A stretch of DNA of 51,102 bases from Volvariella volvacea V23 (GCA_000349905.1 KB722736.1:1866422-1917523), one strand, 5' to 3'. Shown: positions 1-10,529, counted from the first letter of the stretch. The notes: generated by a model not told the origin, from the sequence alone. Translations and numbers: made by a program.

Positions 1-241
1 TTCTAACTATTGACTCAAGCTCAAGGTAGCTAAGTCAAGTTGCAGGTCATGTGCTCCAGCATGCCAGAGGGTGATAGTGACATTTGTGACTACAAGTAAC
101 AGTAGAAATAAGCACAAATATAGGCTCAAGTCATATGATGTGTTGGCCAGTGATCATGTGACTACTCAAATCTGATCAAAAGATTGAATCTTGATCATTT
201 TTACATGTGATTATTTATTCTTCTCTTTAGAAACAAGTATC

Positions 242-1094
242 TGTCAGCGCTCGCGTGACTGGGATCAGAAATATAAAGAATAGGTAAAAGATAATAAATA
301 GAGAGGAAATAATAATATATCATAAAGGTCGTAAGAGGTCGTAGGCATCGTGGAGGTCGTGAGGGTCATAAGAATCGTGGAAGGTCATGAAGGGGAATAA
401 TATAATATAATGGGCTCTACCCCACACATGGAGGGACAGGTGTCAAGCCATCTGCATGAGAAGGAGACGGGCGGTCGACAGATGCGCGCGAAGCATCTCA
501 CTCCGTCGACCGGATAAATGGAATTATATCTCGATGATCCACTTACCACCATGAGTACTCGCATCGTAGCGCGAGTTCATATCTCAGTCGCCAGAGTAAA
601 GGTACTGGGGATATCGCCTACGCGGCTCAACGAGGGCAGGGGAGACCAGATTTAGACTGGGGAGCTACTTGCCAGGTAGCTCCAGTATATATATCTATCT
701 ACTACATGTGCACAAACCATTGTGCTAATACTCGCGTCATGATGGTGCGATATGGCATCATCAGCAGACGCTTTTCTATCTATATCCTAGGGTTCTATCA
801 TATGACCTCCCTCAGCAGTTCGCCTGCCGGTTTGTACCTTTTTGGAGGTGGTCGCCCTATGGGGATGTATCTAGATGTAAAAGCTGTGATCTCCTACATA
901 TGCAATCGATATCTAATCTATACTAATAGATCCGGGAGATAAGGAATGTGGTATTAGATAAAAGTAATCTAAGCGCTACTTGAGCGCTAGTATTTAGGCG
1001 CTACTGGATGAGCGCTTGAGGGAATATAAATAAATGTGAAATATAAATATTGAAAAGGCGCTCTTAGGGCGCTAGTGGACGTCAATTCCTAACA
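242..1094. mobile_element. Solo LTR, family A, TSD GTATC
   Basis: An 853-bp sequence starting TGTCAG and ending TAACA, flanked by GTATC at 237-241 and 1095-1099. The homologous repeat copy at 12614-12618 shows the unoccupied site with a single GTATC, so the insertion boundaries are proven inside this window. TG...CA ends and a 5-bp duplication identify an LTR of a retrotransposon; no internal region is present, so it is a recombined solo LTR. It is related along its length to 13167-14051. It holds a TATATATA stretch near 690 and a cluster of GCGCT words near 970-1075. It is rich in CpG although its host repeat is not, suggesting later insertion. Confidence 0.92.
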
Positions 1095-1175
1095 GTATCA
1101 TTCCAATATACCATTCCATGACATCTGACAGTATTATATAATGATTTGCGCTTGCTTCTTTTTCCCACTCCACCT

Positions 1176-1194
1176 GCAATGCTTGCAGCATTGC
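1176..1194. repeat. Subterminal hairpin of the CpG-poor repeat
   Basis: GCAATGC and GCATTGC form a 7-bp stem around a TTGCA loop, 16 nt from the repeat's end. The same structure is at 12695-12713 with one changed base, and in degraded form in the inverted copy near 13010-13025. Confidence 0.6.
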
Positions 1195-1210
1195 GGATGG
1201 AATGGTGTTA

Positions 1211-1391
1211 GAGTCGTTGCAATTTGCCATAGCCAGAATTTGGCACAAGACCTGAAACAACGTGGGCTGGGAATGGAAGTGGTAATGGAAGAGAGGAGTG
1301 GGGCCAGGGATTTGGACATGGATGTGGGTAGATGGATGTGATGGGCCCAGACATAGAAGGTGGCAAGGGTGAGCAGAAGAGACAAGGAGGG
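1211..1391. other. Non-repeat flank split by the Gypsy insertion
   Basis: Sequence between the end of the CpG-poor repeat and the left target duplication of the Ty3/Gypsy element. It continued originally into 10081-10258 before the element inserted at GAGGG. No gene recognised. Confidence 0.5.
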
Positions 1392-2153
1392 TGTTGAGGA
1401 GAAAGCGAATACTCAGATTCTATTCCCAAGTGAAGATATAAGTAAAGGTGTGGAAAGAAGAGGCTAGCTCATGGTTGCTTACCTATTCCCAAGCGAAGAA
1501 TCATTAAAGCTGGGGAATAGGTAGCAAGAGTAGTGCGGTATATATACTACTCGAAGGCAAATAAAGATAAATAAAAGGATATAATCTCTTGGGTGGAGAG
1601 AAGTTGGAGGGGTAAGAATGAACGTAGTGAAATGGGAGTCCTAAGTGAAGAGTGTAGCGCACAGACCAGGGGACGTGTAAGCTGAGTTGGCATGTATGCG
1701 TAAGCCCGTGTCATGCGCAGTTGATGTGGGAAGCAGACGGAGTCATATGAAATCATAACTGGTTGTCTGACTCGACACATGTCCATCTAGGATAAGATCG
1801 GATCATCGGACACAATAAGAAACAAAGGGTATACCATAAGTAGGAAAGTGGGGACAGGTAGAGTGGGAATGGGTATTGTAGGTGAGGGTGTAGGGTATGG
1901 ATGAGTGGATGTGTGTAGGTAATGGCAGTGTGCAAAAAGGAAGATGGGGTAATGCATATTATGTATCGAAGATATAATGAAAAAGGGTATATTGGAAAAA
2001 GAAGAAAAAAAAAAGAAATAAAACAATAAAAATGCTTGGTGGGCGTCTTTATGTAGTGTAGACACTTGGTCGGCATCTATTGAAGATGTGTAGATGCTTG
2101 GTCAGCGTCTGATGGTCGGGCGTTTATGTCAGGGGCTCTTACAAGCCCTGACA
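1392..2153 (-). repeat. 3' LTR of the Gypsy element
   Basis: A 762-bp direct repeat partner of 9337-10075 with the same terminal bases. Relative to the other LTR it has an extra stretch of about 20 bp near 1630 and many C/T and G/A differences. Directly inside it (2154-2651) is the untranslated tail of the element; no strong polypurine tract is evident. Confidence 0.93.
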
Positions 2154-2651
2154 TCACCCCGGTGTTTAGGCGTGATTTGTCCTCGAATCACTTTTTTATG
2201 AGTAAGGTAGGTGGTAGTGATGGTGGTGGTGATTGGGGTGGGTGGGTGGGTAGTGTGATTAGATTCGAATGTAGGGTGATTAGTTGGATTAGATAGTGAG
2301 TTGGGTTTGCTTGTTAAATGTAATAATATACATTACTAAAAGGTTTTCAAGCCTTGATTAGATTGGTGATGGGTAAATATGTTTTTTTACCTTGATCAGT
2401 TTCAATGGTGGCAATTTGGGTGCCGTCAGGTAGGCAGAGAGTGGAGAGAACCTTGCCGTATATAACTTAAGCAAGGTGGTTGAAGAAGAAGATGTGGGTG
2501 TTGTTGGGGAAGATGTTCATGATGGTTTTAAGATGAAGGGAATTGAATGAAATGGTTGAGGAAGTGGGGGTTTTTATGTGTCGTTTGTTTCCTCAGGGGT
2601 GGTATCAAACCATTGTTTGACCTTTCGGGGAATTGTGGCGTTGGGTCATTT

Positions 2652-2840
2652 CTAATGGAAGTCCCTGAGCAGTTGGACTGCATGTTCTAAATCGTTGACA
2701 GGGATCCATGAGTCAAAGTTGTTTGACCAGCCCTTCCATTTGGCGTGGTATTGCCATTTTCCGGAGGCATGGCACTGGTCATATAGTTCCTCTATTTTGT
2801 ATTTCGGTTGGTCCTCTACTAAAACAGGTGCCAATTAATA
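2652..2840 (-). other. Chromodomain at the integrase C-terminus
   Basis: About 55 residues beginning YKIEELYD, with the aromatic cage-type residues Y, W and W (KWKGW then FDSW) typical of chromodomains. In chromoviruses this module steers integration toward histone-marked chromatin (established). A TAA at 2835-2837 now separates it from the integrase. Confidence 0.9.
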
Positions 2841-5800
2841 TTGATCGGCAATGAACTGTTGTTGGGGGGTAGTAGGGCCAACGTAAGGGGTTAGGAGGTT
2901 GTAGTGGAATACGTTGTGAATGAGGGACCATTCTTCGGGTAATCGGAGGCGATAAGAGACTGCTCCGACTTTTTCTATGACTTCGAAAGGACCATGTTTA
3001 TGGTTGGCTAATTTTCGTGAAGGCTGCATAGTGCAAATATTAGCAGCTAATAGCCAAACCTTTTCGCCGGGTTGATATTCCCTTTCAGGTTTTTTGTTTT
3101 CGTCTTCCTTAAGGAGCTCTTTGAAAATTTGGAGGTGTTCCCAAGCTTGTTCGCAGATGTTCTTCATTTTGTTAATAAATTGACGTACATCCTCTTGTTT
3201 GAATTGATGAGGGGAGAATTGCACGTCATTTGGTTCTCTTCTTAGATTGATTATGGCTGGGAAAAATTTGGTAGATGAGGTGGGGCGGTTATTGTAGACT
3301 GTCTGAGCGACAAGTAGCCATTCAGCCCAGTTGTTCTGTGTGTGGTTGGAATAAAGTTGGAGGTATTTGGTGATTTCTGCATTGATTCTCTCGACTTGTC
3401 TGTTGGTTTGAGGGTGGTACGTGGTAGAATGATTTAGGGTGATTTTGCATGCAGCGAGTATATCATTCATGAAGTGCGATGCAAATTGGGTGCCTCTGTC
3501 TGACACAATTTTCTTGGGTATGCCAAAAATGTTGAAAACCTTGTCTCTATAGATTTCTGCCACCTGTTTGGAGGTTAGGTTGACAGTGACAGGGATTGAA
3601 ATTAAATATTTGAAAAAGTGGTCCACTATATTTAGAATGGTGTTTGAGCTGTTAGACTCGGGAAGTGGACCAACCGCATCTATCGAAATGACTTCCCAGG
3701 GTTCTTGGGGAATGTCATGAGGGTGGAGGGTGGTGCGGTTTTTTGGAGGAAAGTTCTTCAATTCTTGGCACCTAATACATGCCTTGCAATATTTACCTAG
3801 TTAGCGGTTTAGGCCTGGCCAAAAGAAGGTCTTCTTAATATTGGTCAAAGTGGTTTTACGTCCTGGGTGTCCGCCTAAGGGATGATCATGCGCATTGAAG
3901 ATTATTTGTCCTCTTAATACTGAATCTTGTGGGACCCAGTATTGCCCTAGATTAGTTAGCCAAACACTGTCTTGAAGAGTACAGCCTCTGATGGTGGGTG
4001 GATGAGTGGCTTGAGCTTGTATAACCTGCTCGATTAATTCCTTGACGTTTATGATGGTAAGGAAAACTACTAGTAATGACTCCAAGGTCGATCTAAGGGG
4101 ATTAACCTATTCGTTATCTTGGTTGGTGGATTGTGGGAGGTTGTGAAAATCAAGGGGTTCCGTGGTAGAGAGGGGGGTGTGTCGGAACCATTCTTCTTTG
4201 AGCAAGGTTATTTGGTGATTTTCGGGCTGAAGGGGAAAATGATCTACACGGCGAGATAAAGCGTCGGCGGCAATGTTTAATTTGCCTGCCAAGTGGTGAA
4301 GAGTAAAGTTGTACTCGGCCATTGTAGTGACCCATCGGGCTTGTCATCGGTTCAAATCTTGTGGCTGACGGTAATGTTTGATATTGTCGTGGTCAGACCA
4401 GATTTCAAATGATACTTCTGTGCCTATTAAAAAATGTCTCCATTCTTTTAACACGGTCATGATTGCCAGCATTTCCTTGTCGTAAATAGGATAATTGTGT
4501 TCTGCTGGTAACATGGTCTTGGAGAGGTAGGCAACAGGGTGAGGGATTAAGCTGTGATTGGGGTAGTCTTGGTATTGGTACAAGATGGCACCAAGTGCGT
4601 AGTTGGAGGCGTCCATTTCCAGGTGCCATTCTCCATGGTCTTGGGGTAAGAATAGGTCGGAAGCATTGGCCAGCGTCTCCTTAAGGGTATCAAATGCTTG
4701 TTGGCATTCGGAGGTCCAGTTCCAAGGGTGCTTGCCCGTGAGGTAGGTTAGTGGATTGGAGATATGAGCAAAGCGAGGGATAAATCGTCGGTAGAAATTG
4801 ATAAACCCAAGAAAGGACTGGAGTTGTTTTTTGGTTGTAAAAATTGGCCATTTGTGAACTGCATCGACCTTTTCTTGTTCCATGGATATTTTTCCTTGGC
4901 CCAATACGAATCCGAGGTAAGGGATGGTGGTTTTGTGGAATTCGCATTTGCTGGGCTTTAGGAAAAGGTTGTTGTCTCTTAGTTTGCGGAGAACTCTCAT
5001 GACATGTTCTTGGTGCACTCCTTCTGATTTGGAGAAGATGAGGATGTTGTCTATGTAGACAATGACGAATCCTTGTTCAATTTCTTCTTGGAATATGTCA
5101 TTCATGATAGACTGAAAGGTGGCTGGGAAGTTGGTGAGACCAAAGAACATAACCAGAGGTTTGAAGAGTCCCATATTGGTGCGGAAGGCTGCCTTCCACT
5201 CATCGCTCTCTTTGATCCAGATGTTGTTGTATCCCCATTGGACATCAAATTTGGTGAAGATGGTGGCTCTCTTGAGTTTGTTGATGATTTCTGAGATCAA
5301 GGGGAGAGAGTATCGGTTCTTGATTGTAATTGAGTTGAGGTACCAATAGTCCTGTACTGGTCTTAAGCTGCTGTCTTTTTTCTTGATGAAGAAGAAGGGA
5401 GATGCCATGGGGGATTTTGATGAACGGATCCTGCCCGTTTCAAGGTTCTCTTTTAGGAATTCTTCAAGTGCCTTTTGTTCGGGAGTAGAGAGGTTGTAGA
5501 CCTTGCAATTTCTGAGTTTGGAGCCTGGGATAAGCTCAATTGCATGGTCTCGAGGGCTGTGTTGAGGAAGTTGGTCGAAACCTTCCTTTTTGAAAACAGG
5601 GAAGAATTCTTGGTATTCTTCCAGAATGTCAAGAGTGTGGATAGGAGTAAGGGTATCCTCGAATGAAGGTGGGGAAGGAGTGGATTCGGTGGTGACCTGT
5701 CGAATGGCCCACGATTCTAGGTCAACACCGATGACTTGGTCTCCCTTTTCGTAGTCCAGGAGTGAGAACAATGGTGGTATGTGGACAGATGAGATTTGGC

Positions 5801-6159
5801 CCATTTGCCAGTCTATCATAGGGTTAAATTTAATTAAAAAGTCATGTCCAAGGAAGAAAGGGGTGTGCATGGGGATTCTAGCAACATAAAAAGAAAATGG
5901 AATGAACTGTCCATCGAGAAATATTGAAAGGGGGAGGGAGTAAGTAATGCGAGAGTTGAGGGATCCATTGGCATTTCGTAGCAGAGTAGTAGTAGAGGTT
6001 TTAATGATCTTTAGACCGTTGGCCTTCACAAATTCCTCTGAGACTAATGAGACGGTAGCCCCACTGTCAATTAACATTTCTGCCAGAAATTCCTTTGAAT
6101 CACTCTTGACATAAGTGGAAAACGAAGTTGAATTTCTCGTGTCTGCAGGTAAATATCAT

Positions 6160-6590
6160 ACAGTGGATGAAGAGGCGAGCATAGGATTTGGAGGCGAAGA
6201 TAATCCAGTTGAACTGAAACCAGAAGCACCACATACTGTAGACCCCAATGTAGTCGCTTGCGTAGGAGTGACCTCCGCATAAGGCTCGATGATGAGCTGA
6301 GCGATATGATCCCCAACTCGGACTTTAAACTCCTGATCAGAGTCATTCCTAAGGAGAACCTTGAGTTCTCCATGATAGTCTGCATCAATGGTTTTACCAA
6401 AGGCGGTTACTCCTGATTTGAATGCAAGACCTGATCAAGGGACTACTCATCCATAGTGACCTGTAGGTATGGCTATGGCTATGTGAGTATTTATGGGAGA
6501 TGAAGAATGAGGTGGTATGGTAGCAGGGAAAAAAAACATAAAGATCGAGTCCAGCAGATTGTTGGGTAGCTCGAGAAGGAATGGTAGCAT
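6160..6590 (-). other. dUTPase domain inside Gypsy pol (degenerate)
   Basis: All five trimeric-dUTPase motifs can be followed: I, SAGLDLY near 6550; II, where G*VVP*SGLA near 6445-6415 shows the two conserved arginine codons replaced by TGA; III, GVTAFGKTIDADYHGE near 6410-6370; IV, RVGDHIAQL near 6315-6290; V, GASGFSSTG near 6220-6195. The family hydrolyses dUTP and would keep uracil out of the cDNA. The domain sits between gag and protease. It is broken by the two stops, by a frameshift in an A-run (6530-6537) and by a further stop just downstream. Confidence 0.88.
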
Positions 6591-6812
6591 AGGTTGATAG
6601 TAGCTGTACTGGTAATATGGAGTTATTAGAGGAGGGGGTGATGTGAAGTAATCGTAGGTATTGTTCAATGTCTGGTACAGCTAGTGGGTTAAGAAAGGTT
6701 TGCATAAGGGGTACAGGGAAAGCCGAATGAGATGAATGTGCAGAATGGAAAGAGTCAGGGATAGAAGAATGAAAGAAAATTGAGGATGGTGTGAGCTTGT
6801 CACCACCCTCAC

Positions 6813-9163
6813 CTACCGAAAACCCTCATCCAAAACCTGTCGGATATGTTGAGCAATCTTGAGTTCAGTTTTGTTCTTGCACTCAGTTGCATGCTTGAGG
6901 TATTATCTGCAAGAGGGACAATATCCATGGTCGATAAGACGGGCGCGTCCATTGGTGACTGAGTCGAGCTTCTTGAATGGTTTCTTGAGAAGGGGGAGTA
7001 GTTCCTGGTCCTTCTTGATTGCCTCGGAGATTGTGAGATCTGGGTAAGATCTCCAGGCTGATTGTCCAGTAGAGGACGATGGTGGGGTGGTGGGAGCGGT
7101 TGTTGTTGCAGGTGGTGGTTGGGATGATGCAGGGGGTTGATAGGTTGGCTTGCGAGGGAAGAGACAGTCCTGTGCTTCTAAGGTCATTTCGCGTTCGACT
7201 GCGAGGGTGACGAAGTCGTCGAAGACCATTGTTCATAGGCCTCCATTGCAAATCACGTCTTCTGCTAATTGGGCATTCATTCCAGACCAGAAGGTGGCGA
7301 TGAGGGGGTTGAGGTCTTTGTACCCTGCTAGACGCACTTGATGCTTGAAATTGCGCAAATACTCTGATATGTTGCTATGACCCTGCTTCATAATGTGATC
7401 CATTTTCTTGCCTTTTCTTGCTTCATCCTGTCACCAAACTCCATTTCAAATTTTAGGAATAGGGTCATGAGTGCGTTGGGATCCATGGAGTTGAAATATC
7501 TTAACCTTGCTTCGTCAATCCACTGAGTAGTTGAAGAGTGTTGAAGGAGAATGAGTACTTGGTGGACTAGGTCACCCAAGCGCATGTCAGGGTATTGCCC
7601 AATGAGGATAGCCGCATATTGACAAATGCAGTTGACAGCCAGAGAAACATCCTCTGCAGTGCCGTTGTAGGGAGCGGGAGCAGGAATTTTCAGTGCCGAC
7701 GGGATAGGAACAGGAGCAGGGGCCGGGGGTGGAGGAGGAGGTGCTGATCCTTGTAGGATCTGATCAAGTTTCTTCTCCCATTCTTCCATTTTGATCTGTA
7801 GATCATCTGGCTTGGTTGGTTGTTGGAAGAAGGGAGGATTGACGAGTTGGGAATTGACGGCAATGAGGACTTGGTTCAGCATGCTTTCTAGTTGCTGACC
7901 ATGATCGTGCTGCTTATTAAAGAGGCTTATAGCGCGATCTAATGTCTTCTGTGTGTCCTTTTGTTGTTTCGTCATTGCATCAAGTTGCATTGTTAAGGAC
8001 TGGACTGTGCCATTCAGTACTGCAATTTGGTCCTCCTGGTGTGCTTGAGTTCTGCATTGACATGCGCCACTCTCTACTAAGTCTGTGACTTCTTCTACTC
8101 GCTGATCTAATAACTCCTCTAAATATCGCCCTGCATCCAACATCTGACGGAATCGTCCTGTCTGTCCCTTGACTGTCTCTCGTGTGGCTCGCATAGAATT
8201 AACGAGATTGGTGATGATGGTTTCTTGTGCCAGCTGTTGCACCTCTATCTGGCGTATGTACTCACCAATGGGTAAGCTGGTCTCGGAGTTTCGTCTATAT
8301 GCCATTGTCAAATTTTCAAGGTGATGGACAATGGTGTTGGTGTATCCAGCATATTCTGGTGCAATTGGTTGGGTGGTAGTATTTTGGGTACTAGTGAAAT
8401 ATGCTGGTGGTGGAGCTGAGGGAAGGGGAATGGCTGGGGTTGTCAGCGCTGTAATATTTCTGAACCTAATTGTAATTGGCTCGGCATGCTGCGCATGGTA
8501 GTACACTGGTTGTTGAGCAGTGGAGGTGGCACCTGCAGGTTGGTGCATAGGGGTGTAGCCATCATCTTCTTGTTTGGTGGCAGGTGGTTGTGGTTGAGAG
8601 GGGGGTTGGGACATGAGTGGTTTCCTCCGGGGTAGGCTCCACAGGGATATGTGTTCTGGTTGGGATGGAGGTGTCCACCATCCTAGTCTCTTCCGTTTTG
8701 ATAGGCGGTCGGAAGACGACATTGGCTGTGAACTCATCAAGGATTGGGATTGGGTCTGTAAGAGACCCTGAAATCTCTTGTAGTTGGAAATAACGTCCTC
8801 TTGTGGTTCGGAGGATGATGTAAGGTGGAACCCGCTAGGCATATTGGAAAGATCCGATGTCAAGATCAGATTGGGTAATAATGTTCTCGGTGAGGTCACC
8901 GTTACGTGGCGGGTTGGTGGGGGCGACAGCAAGTGAGTACCTGATGTCGTTGGGATCCTCCTCGTTGTTGATGTGGTAGGGTCCAGTAAAATTGATCCCT
9001 CTGGTCAAGAGGGTTGGGGATAGTGGAGGAGCGACGCTACGCCCTCATATGGGTGGGTAGGGGGTGTTGGGTCTGGTTGGGTATTGTAGGGTTGTATCGA
9101 CTGGGGTCGACCTAGTCAAGATGGTTGGTTGCTTGGCACTTTAGCGGTTCCAGGGCGGCTCAT
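6813..9163 (-). pseudogene. gag: Gypsy gag, degenerate
   Basis: The start at 9163 gives a protein beginning MSRPGTAK, in frame with the long open stretch 8932-7388. N-terminal half is Pro/Ser/Gln-rich, then a probable coiled coil (about 8250-7800), then a capsid-like region with conserved Trp/Tyr near 7640-7400, and finally a cysteine cluster CPSC...H...C near 6920-6870 resembling a zinc knuckle with slightly shifted spacing. Damage: TGA at 9116-9118 and a second near 9010, a frameshift plus stop at about 7390, a TGA near 7235 and a stop inside the cysteine cluster. The natural stop is TAG at 6813-6815. Confidence 0.85.
6819..6825 (-). promoter_or_regulatory. Predicted -1 ribosomal frameshift heptamer at the gag-pol junction
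   Basis: On the minus strand the gag frame reads GAG GGT TTT CGG TAG. The heptamer G GGT TTT fits the X XXY YYZ rule and lies one codon before the gag stop. Slipping back one base enters the frame that continues 40 codons to the Met at 6705 and into the dUTPase. Any downstream pseudoknot was not evaluated. Confidence 0.65.
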
Positions 9164-9321
9164 TTTGCAGGAGTGGGTTGGATGTTCTAGTGATTGGGAA
9201 AGTTGGTAGGTTGGTAATGTTTGAGAAGATGGGCATGAGTTGGTGATGAAGTGGTAAGTTGTGGTGGTTTGAGCAAATCGTAGAAATGGGCACTAAGGCG
9301 CTTCCGTGAATTGCAAAGAGG

Positions 9322-9334
9322 AGCTTTAAAGATT
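9322..9334 (-). promoter_or_regulatory. Self-priming primer-binding site
   Basis: Just inside the 5' LTR the RNA-sense sequence AATCTTTAAAGCT is a perfect 13-nt complement of AGCTTTAAAGATT at 9456-9444, the predicted 5' end of the transcript about 30 nt downstream of the TATA box. No tRNA-type TGG start is present. This matches the self-priming of Tf1/sushi elements (established for that group). Confidence 0.75.
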
Positions 9335-9336
9335 AA

Positions 9337-10075
9337 TGTTGAGGAGAAAGCGAATACTCAGATTCTATTCCCAAGCAAAGATATAAGTAAAGGTGTGGAA
9401 AGAAGAGGCTAGCTCGTGGTTGCTTACCTATTTCCAAGCGAAGAATCTTTAAAGCTGGGGAATAGGTGGCGAGAGCAGTATGGTATATATACTACTTGAA
9501 AATAAATAAAGATAAATAAAAGGATATAATCTCTTGGGTGGAGAGAAGTGGGGGGTAAGAATGAAAGTAGCGAAGAGTGTAGTGCACAGACCAGAGAACA
9601 CGTAAGCTGGATCGACATATATGCGTAAGCCCATGTCATGCGCAGTTGATATGGAAATGGACGGAGTCATATGAGATCATAATCGGTCGTCTGACTTGAC
9701 ACATGTCCATCTAGGACAAGATCAAATCATCAGATGTAATAAGAGACAAAGGGTATACCATAAATGAAAGGTGGAGACGGGTAAGGTGGGAATGGGTATC
9801 ATAGATGGGGGTGTAGGGTACGGGTGAACGGATGTGTGTAGGTAATATCAGTGTGTAAGAAGGAGATGGGGTAATACGCATTATGTATCGAAGATATAAT
9901 GAAAAAGGGTATATCAGAAAAGGAAGAAAGAAGAGAGAAATGAAACAATGAAGACGCTTGGTAGGCGTCTTTATGTAGTGTAGACGCTTGATCGGTGTCT
10001 ATTGAAGATGTGTAGACACTTGGTCGGCGTCTGATGGTCAGGCGTTTATGTCAAGAGCTCTTACAAGCCCTGACA
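9337..10075 (-). repeat. 5' LTR of the Gypsy element
   Basis: A 739-bp LTR holding promoter and transcript start for the minus-strand element. The outer flank is GAGGG at 10076-10080. Confidence 0.93.
9484..9491 (-). promoter_or_regulatory. TATA box of the Gypsy element
   Basis: TATATATA, about 30 nt upstream on the minus strand of the sequence complementary to the PBS (9456-9444). The spacing is that expected between TATA box and transcription start. Confidence 0.6.
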
Positions 10076-10080
10076 GAGGG

Positions 10081-10258
10081 GGGCAGAGCAGGAGGGAAAG
10101 AGAAAAGAAACGTAAGAGAAAAACAAAAAAAAGGGAAAAGGCAGTAAACGAAATGAGTTGGAGTGCATAAATCAGACGTGGACATACGCACTGAAGAGGG
10201 TGGACGAAGATTACGCTTGAAAATGCACATTACAGAATAAGAAAACAAAAAGTAGGGT
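10081..10258. other. Right part of the flank split by the Gypsy insertion
   Basis: Purine-rich, non-repeat sequence that was joined to 1211-1391 before insertion. No gene recognised. Confidence 0.45.
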
Positions 10259-10529
10259 TAGGTCACAACAAGTGCTATAGGTCATGTGCTCCAGCATGCC
10301 AGAGGGTGACAGTTATACTTGTGACTACAAGTAACAGTAAAAATACAGATGTATGTGTGATTAAGTATCCAACTGTTGTACAAGATGCATCTCTGCTCAT
10401 AATGTCTAAAGATTTGTGTTAGCATGTATTTTCAGGCTGTCAAACATTGCATGGAGAGTGCCAAAGGTAAACTCCAGAGGGTTAGTTATGGGATATATGC
10501 TGACTGATTATCACACTCCAGCCTGACGA

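Larger units (their letters stand above)
1..1210 (+). repeat. CpG-poor repeat, copy 1 (3' part)
   Basis: Unclassified repeat that aligns, once the solo LTR at 242-1094 is removed, with 12301-12729 and with the inverted copy at 12993-15129. It contains the recurring motif GTCATGTGCTCCAGCATGCC followed by a short hairpin (ACTTGT-GACT-ACAAGT). It ends in a subterminal hairpin at 1176-1194 and then GGTGTTA; the three copies lose similarity directly after that point, so this is one true end of the element. Its other end lies outside the window. No coding capacity is visible. The class is unknown. Confidence 0.75.
2652..6825 (-). pseudogene. pol: Gypsy pol: dUTPase-protease-RT-RNase H-integrase-chromodomain, degenerate
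   Basis: Domains in transcription order: dUTPase (about 6590-6180), protease with DSGAT (about 6077), RT (about 5420-4900), RNase H (DAS, DKEML and SDHDN regions, about 4650-4380), integrase with a CxxC zinc region near 3785, catalytic D, D and E spaced 35 apart (about 3690-3380), a GPF module near 2985, and a chromodomain (2834-2652). Protease through chromodomain is one reading frame interrupted by stops at 6150 region, 4344, 4107, about 3801 and 2835. The RT box reads YIDN instead of YIDD (codon 5046-5048), which should abolish catalysis. One frameshift lies in the A-run at 6530-6537. Entry is probably by -1 frameshift from gag. Confidence 0.93.
1392..10075 (-). mobile_element. Complete but inactive Ty3/Gypsy chromovirus with dUTPase domain
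   Basis: An 8684-bp element bounded by LTRs (1392-2153 and 9337-10075) that begin TGTTGAGG and end TGACA on the plus strand. It is flanked by the target duplication GAGGG at 1387-1391 and 10076-10080. Transcription is on the minus strand: gag (9163 to 6813), then pol with dUTPase, aspartic protease, RT, RNase H, integrase (D,D35E and GPF module) and a C-terminal chromodomain. The chromodomain and self-priming PBS place it with the Tf1/sushi-type chromoviruses (established family knowledge). It is dead: many in-frame stops, at least two frameshifts and a mutated RT active site. The LTRs differ by roughly a tenth by eye, mostly transitions, and by a 20-odd-bp indel, so the insertion is old. Confidence 0.95.

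Noticed and set aside
1171..1210. Classification of the repeat as a Helitron
   Set aside because: The subterminal hairpin fits, but the end lacks CTRR and no A-T insertion pattern or Rep/helicase gene is visible. Left unclassified.
1753..2076. Two Ser/Pro/His-rich open frames in the left LTR
   Set aside because: They lie wholly within LTR sequence, show no domains and are not kept open in the other LTR.
6071..6400. Open frame of 109 residues on the minus strand across the dUTPase/protease junction
   Set aside because: It is out of frame with both domains. The neighbouring frame reads dUTPase motifs III-V and continues into the protease.
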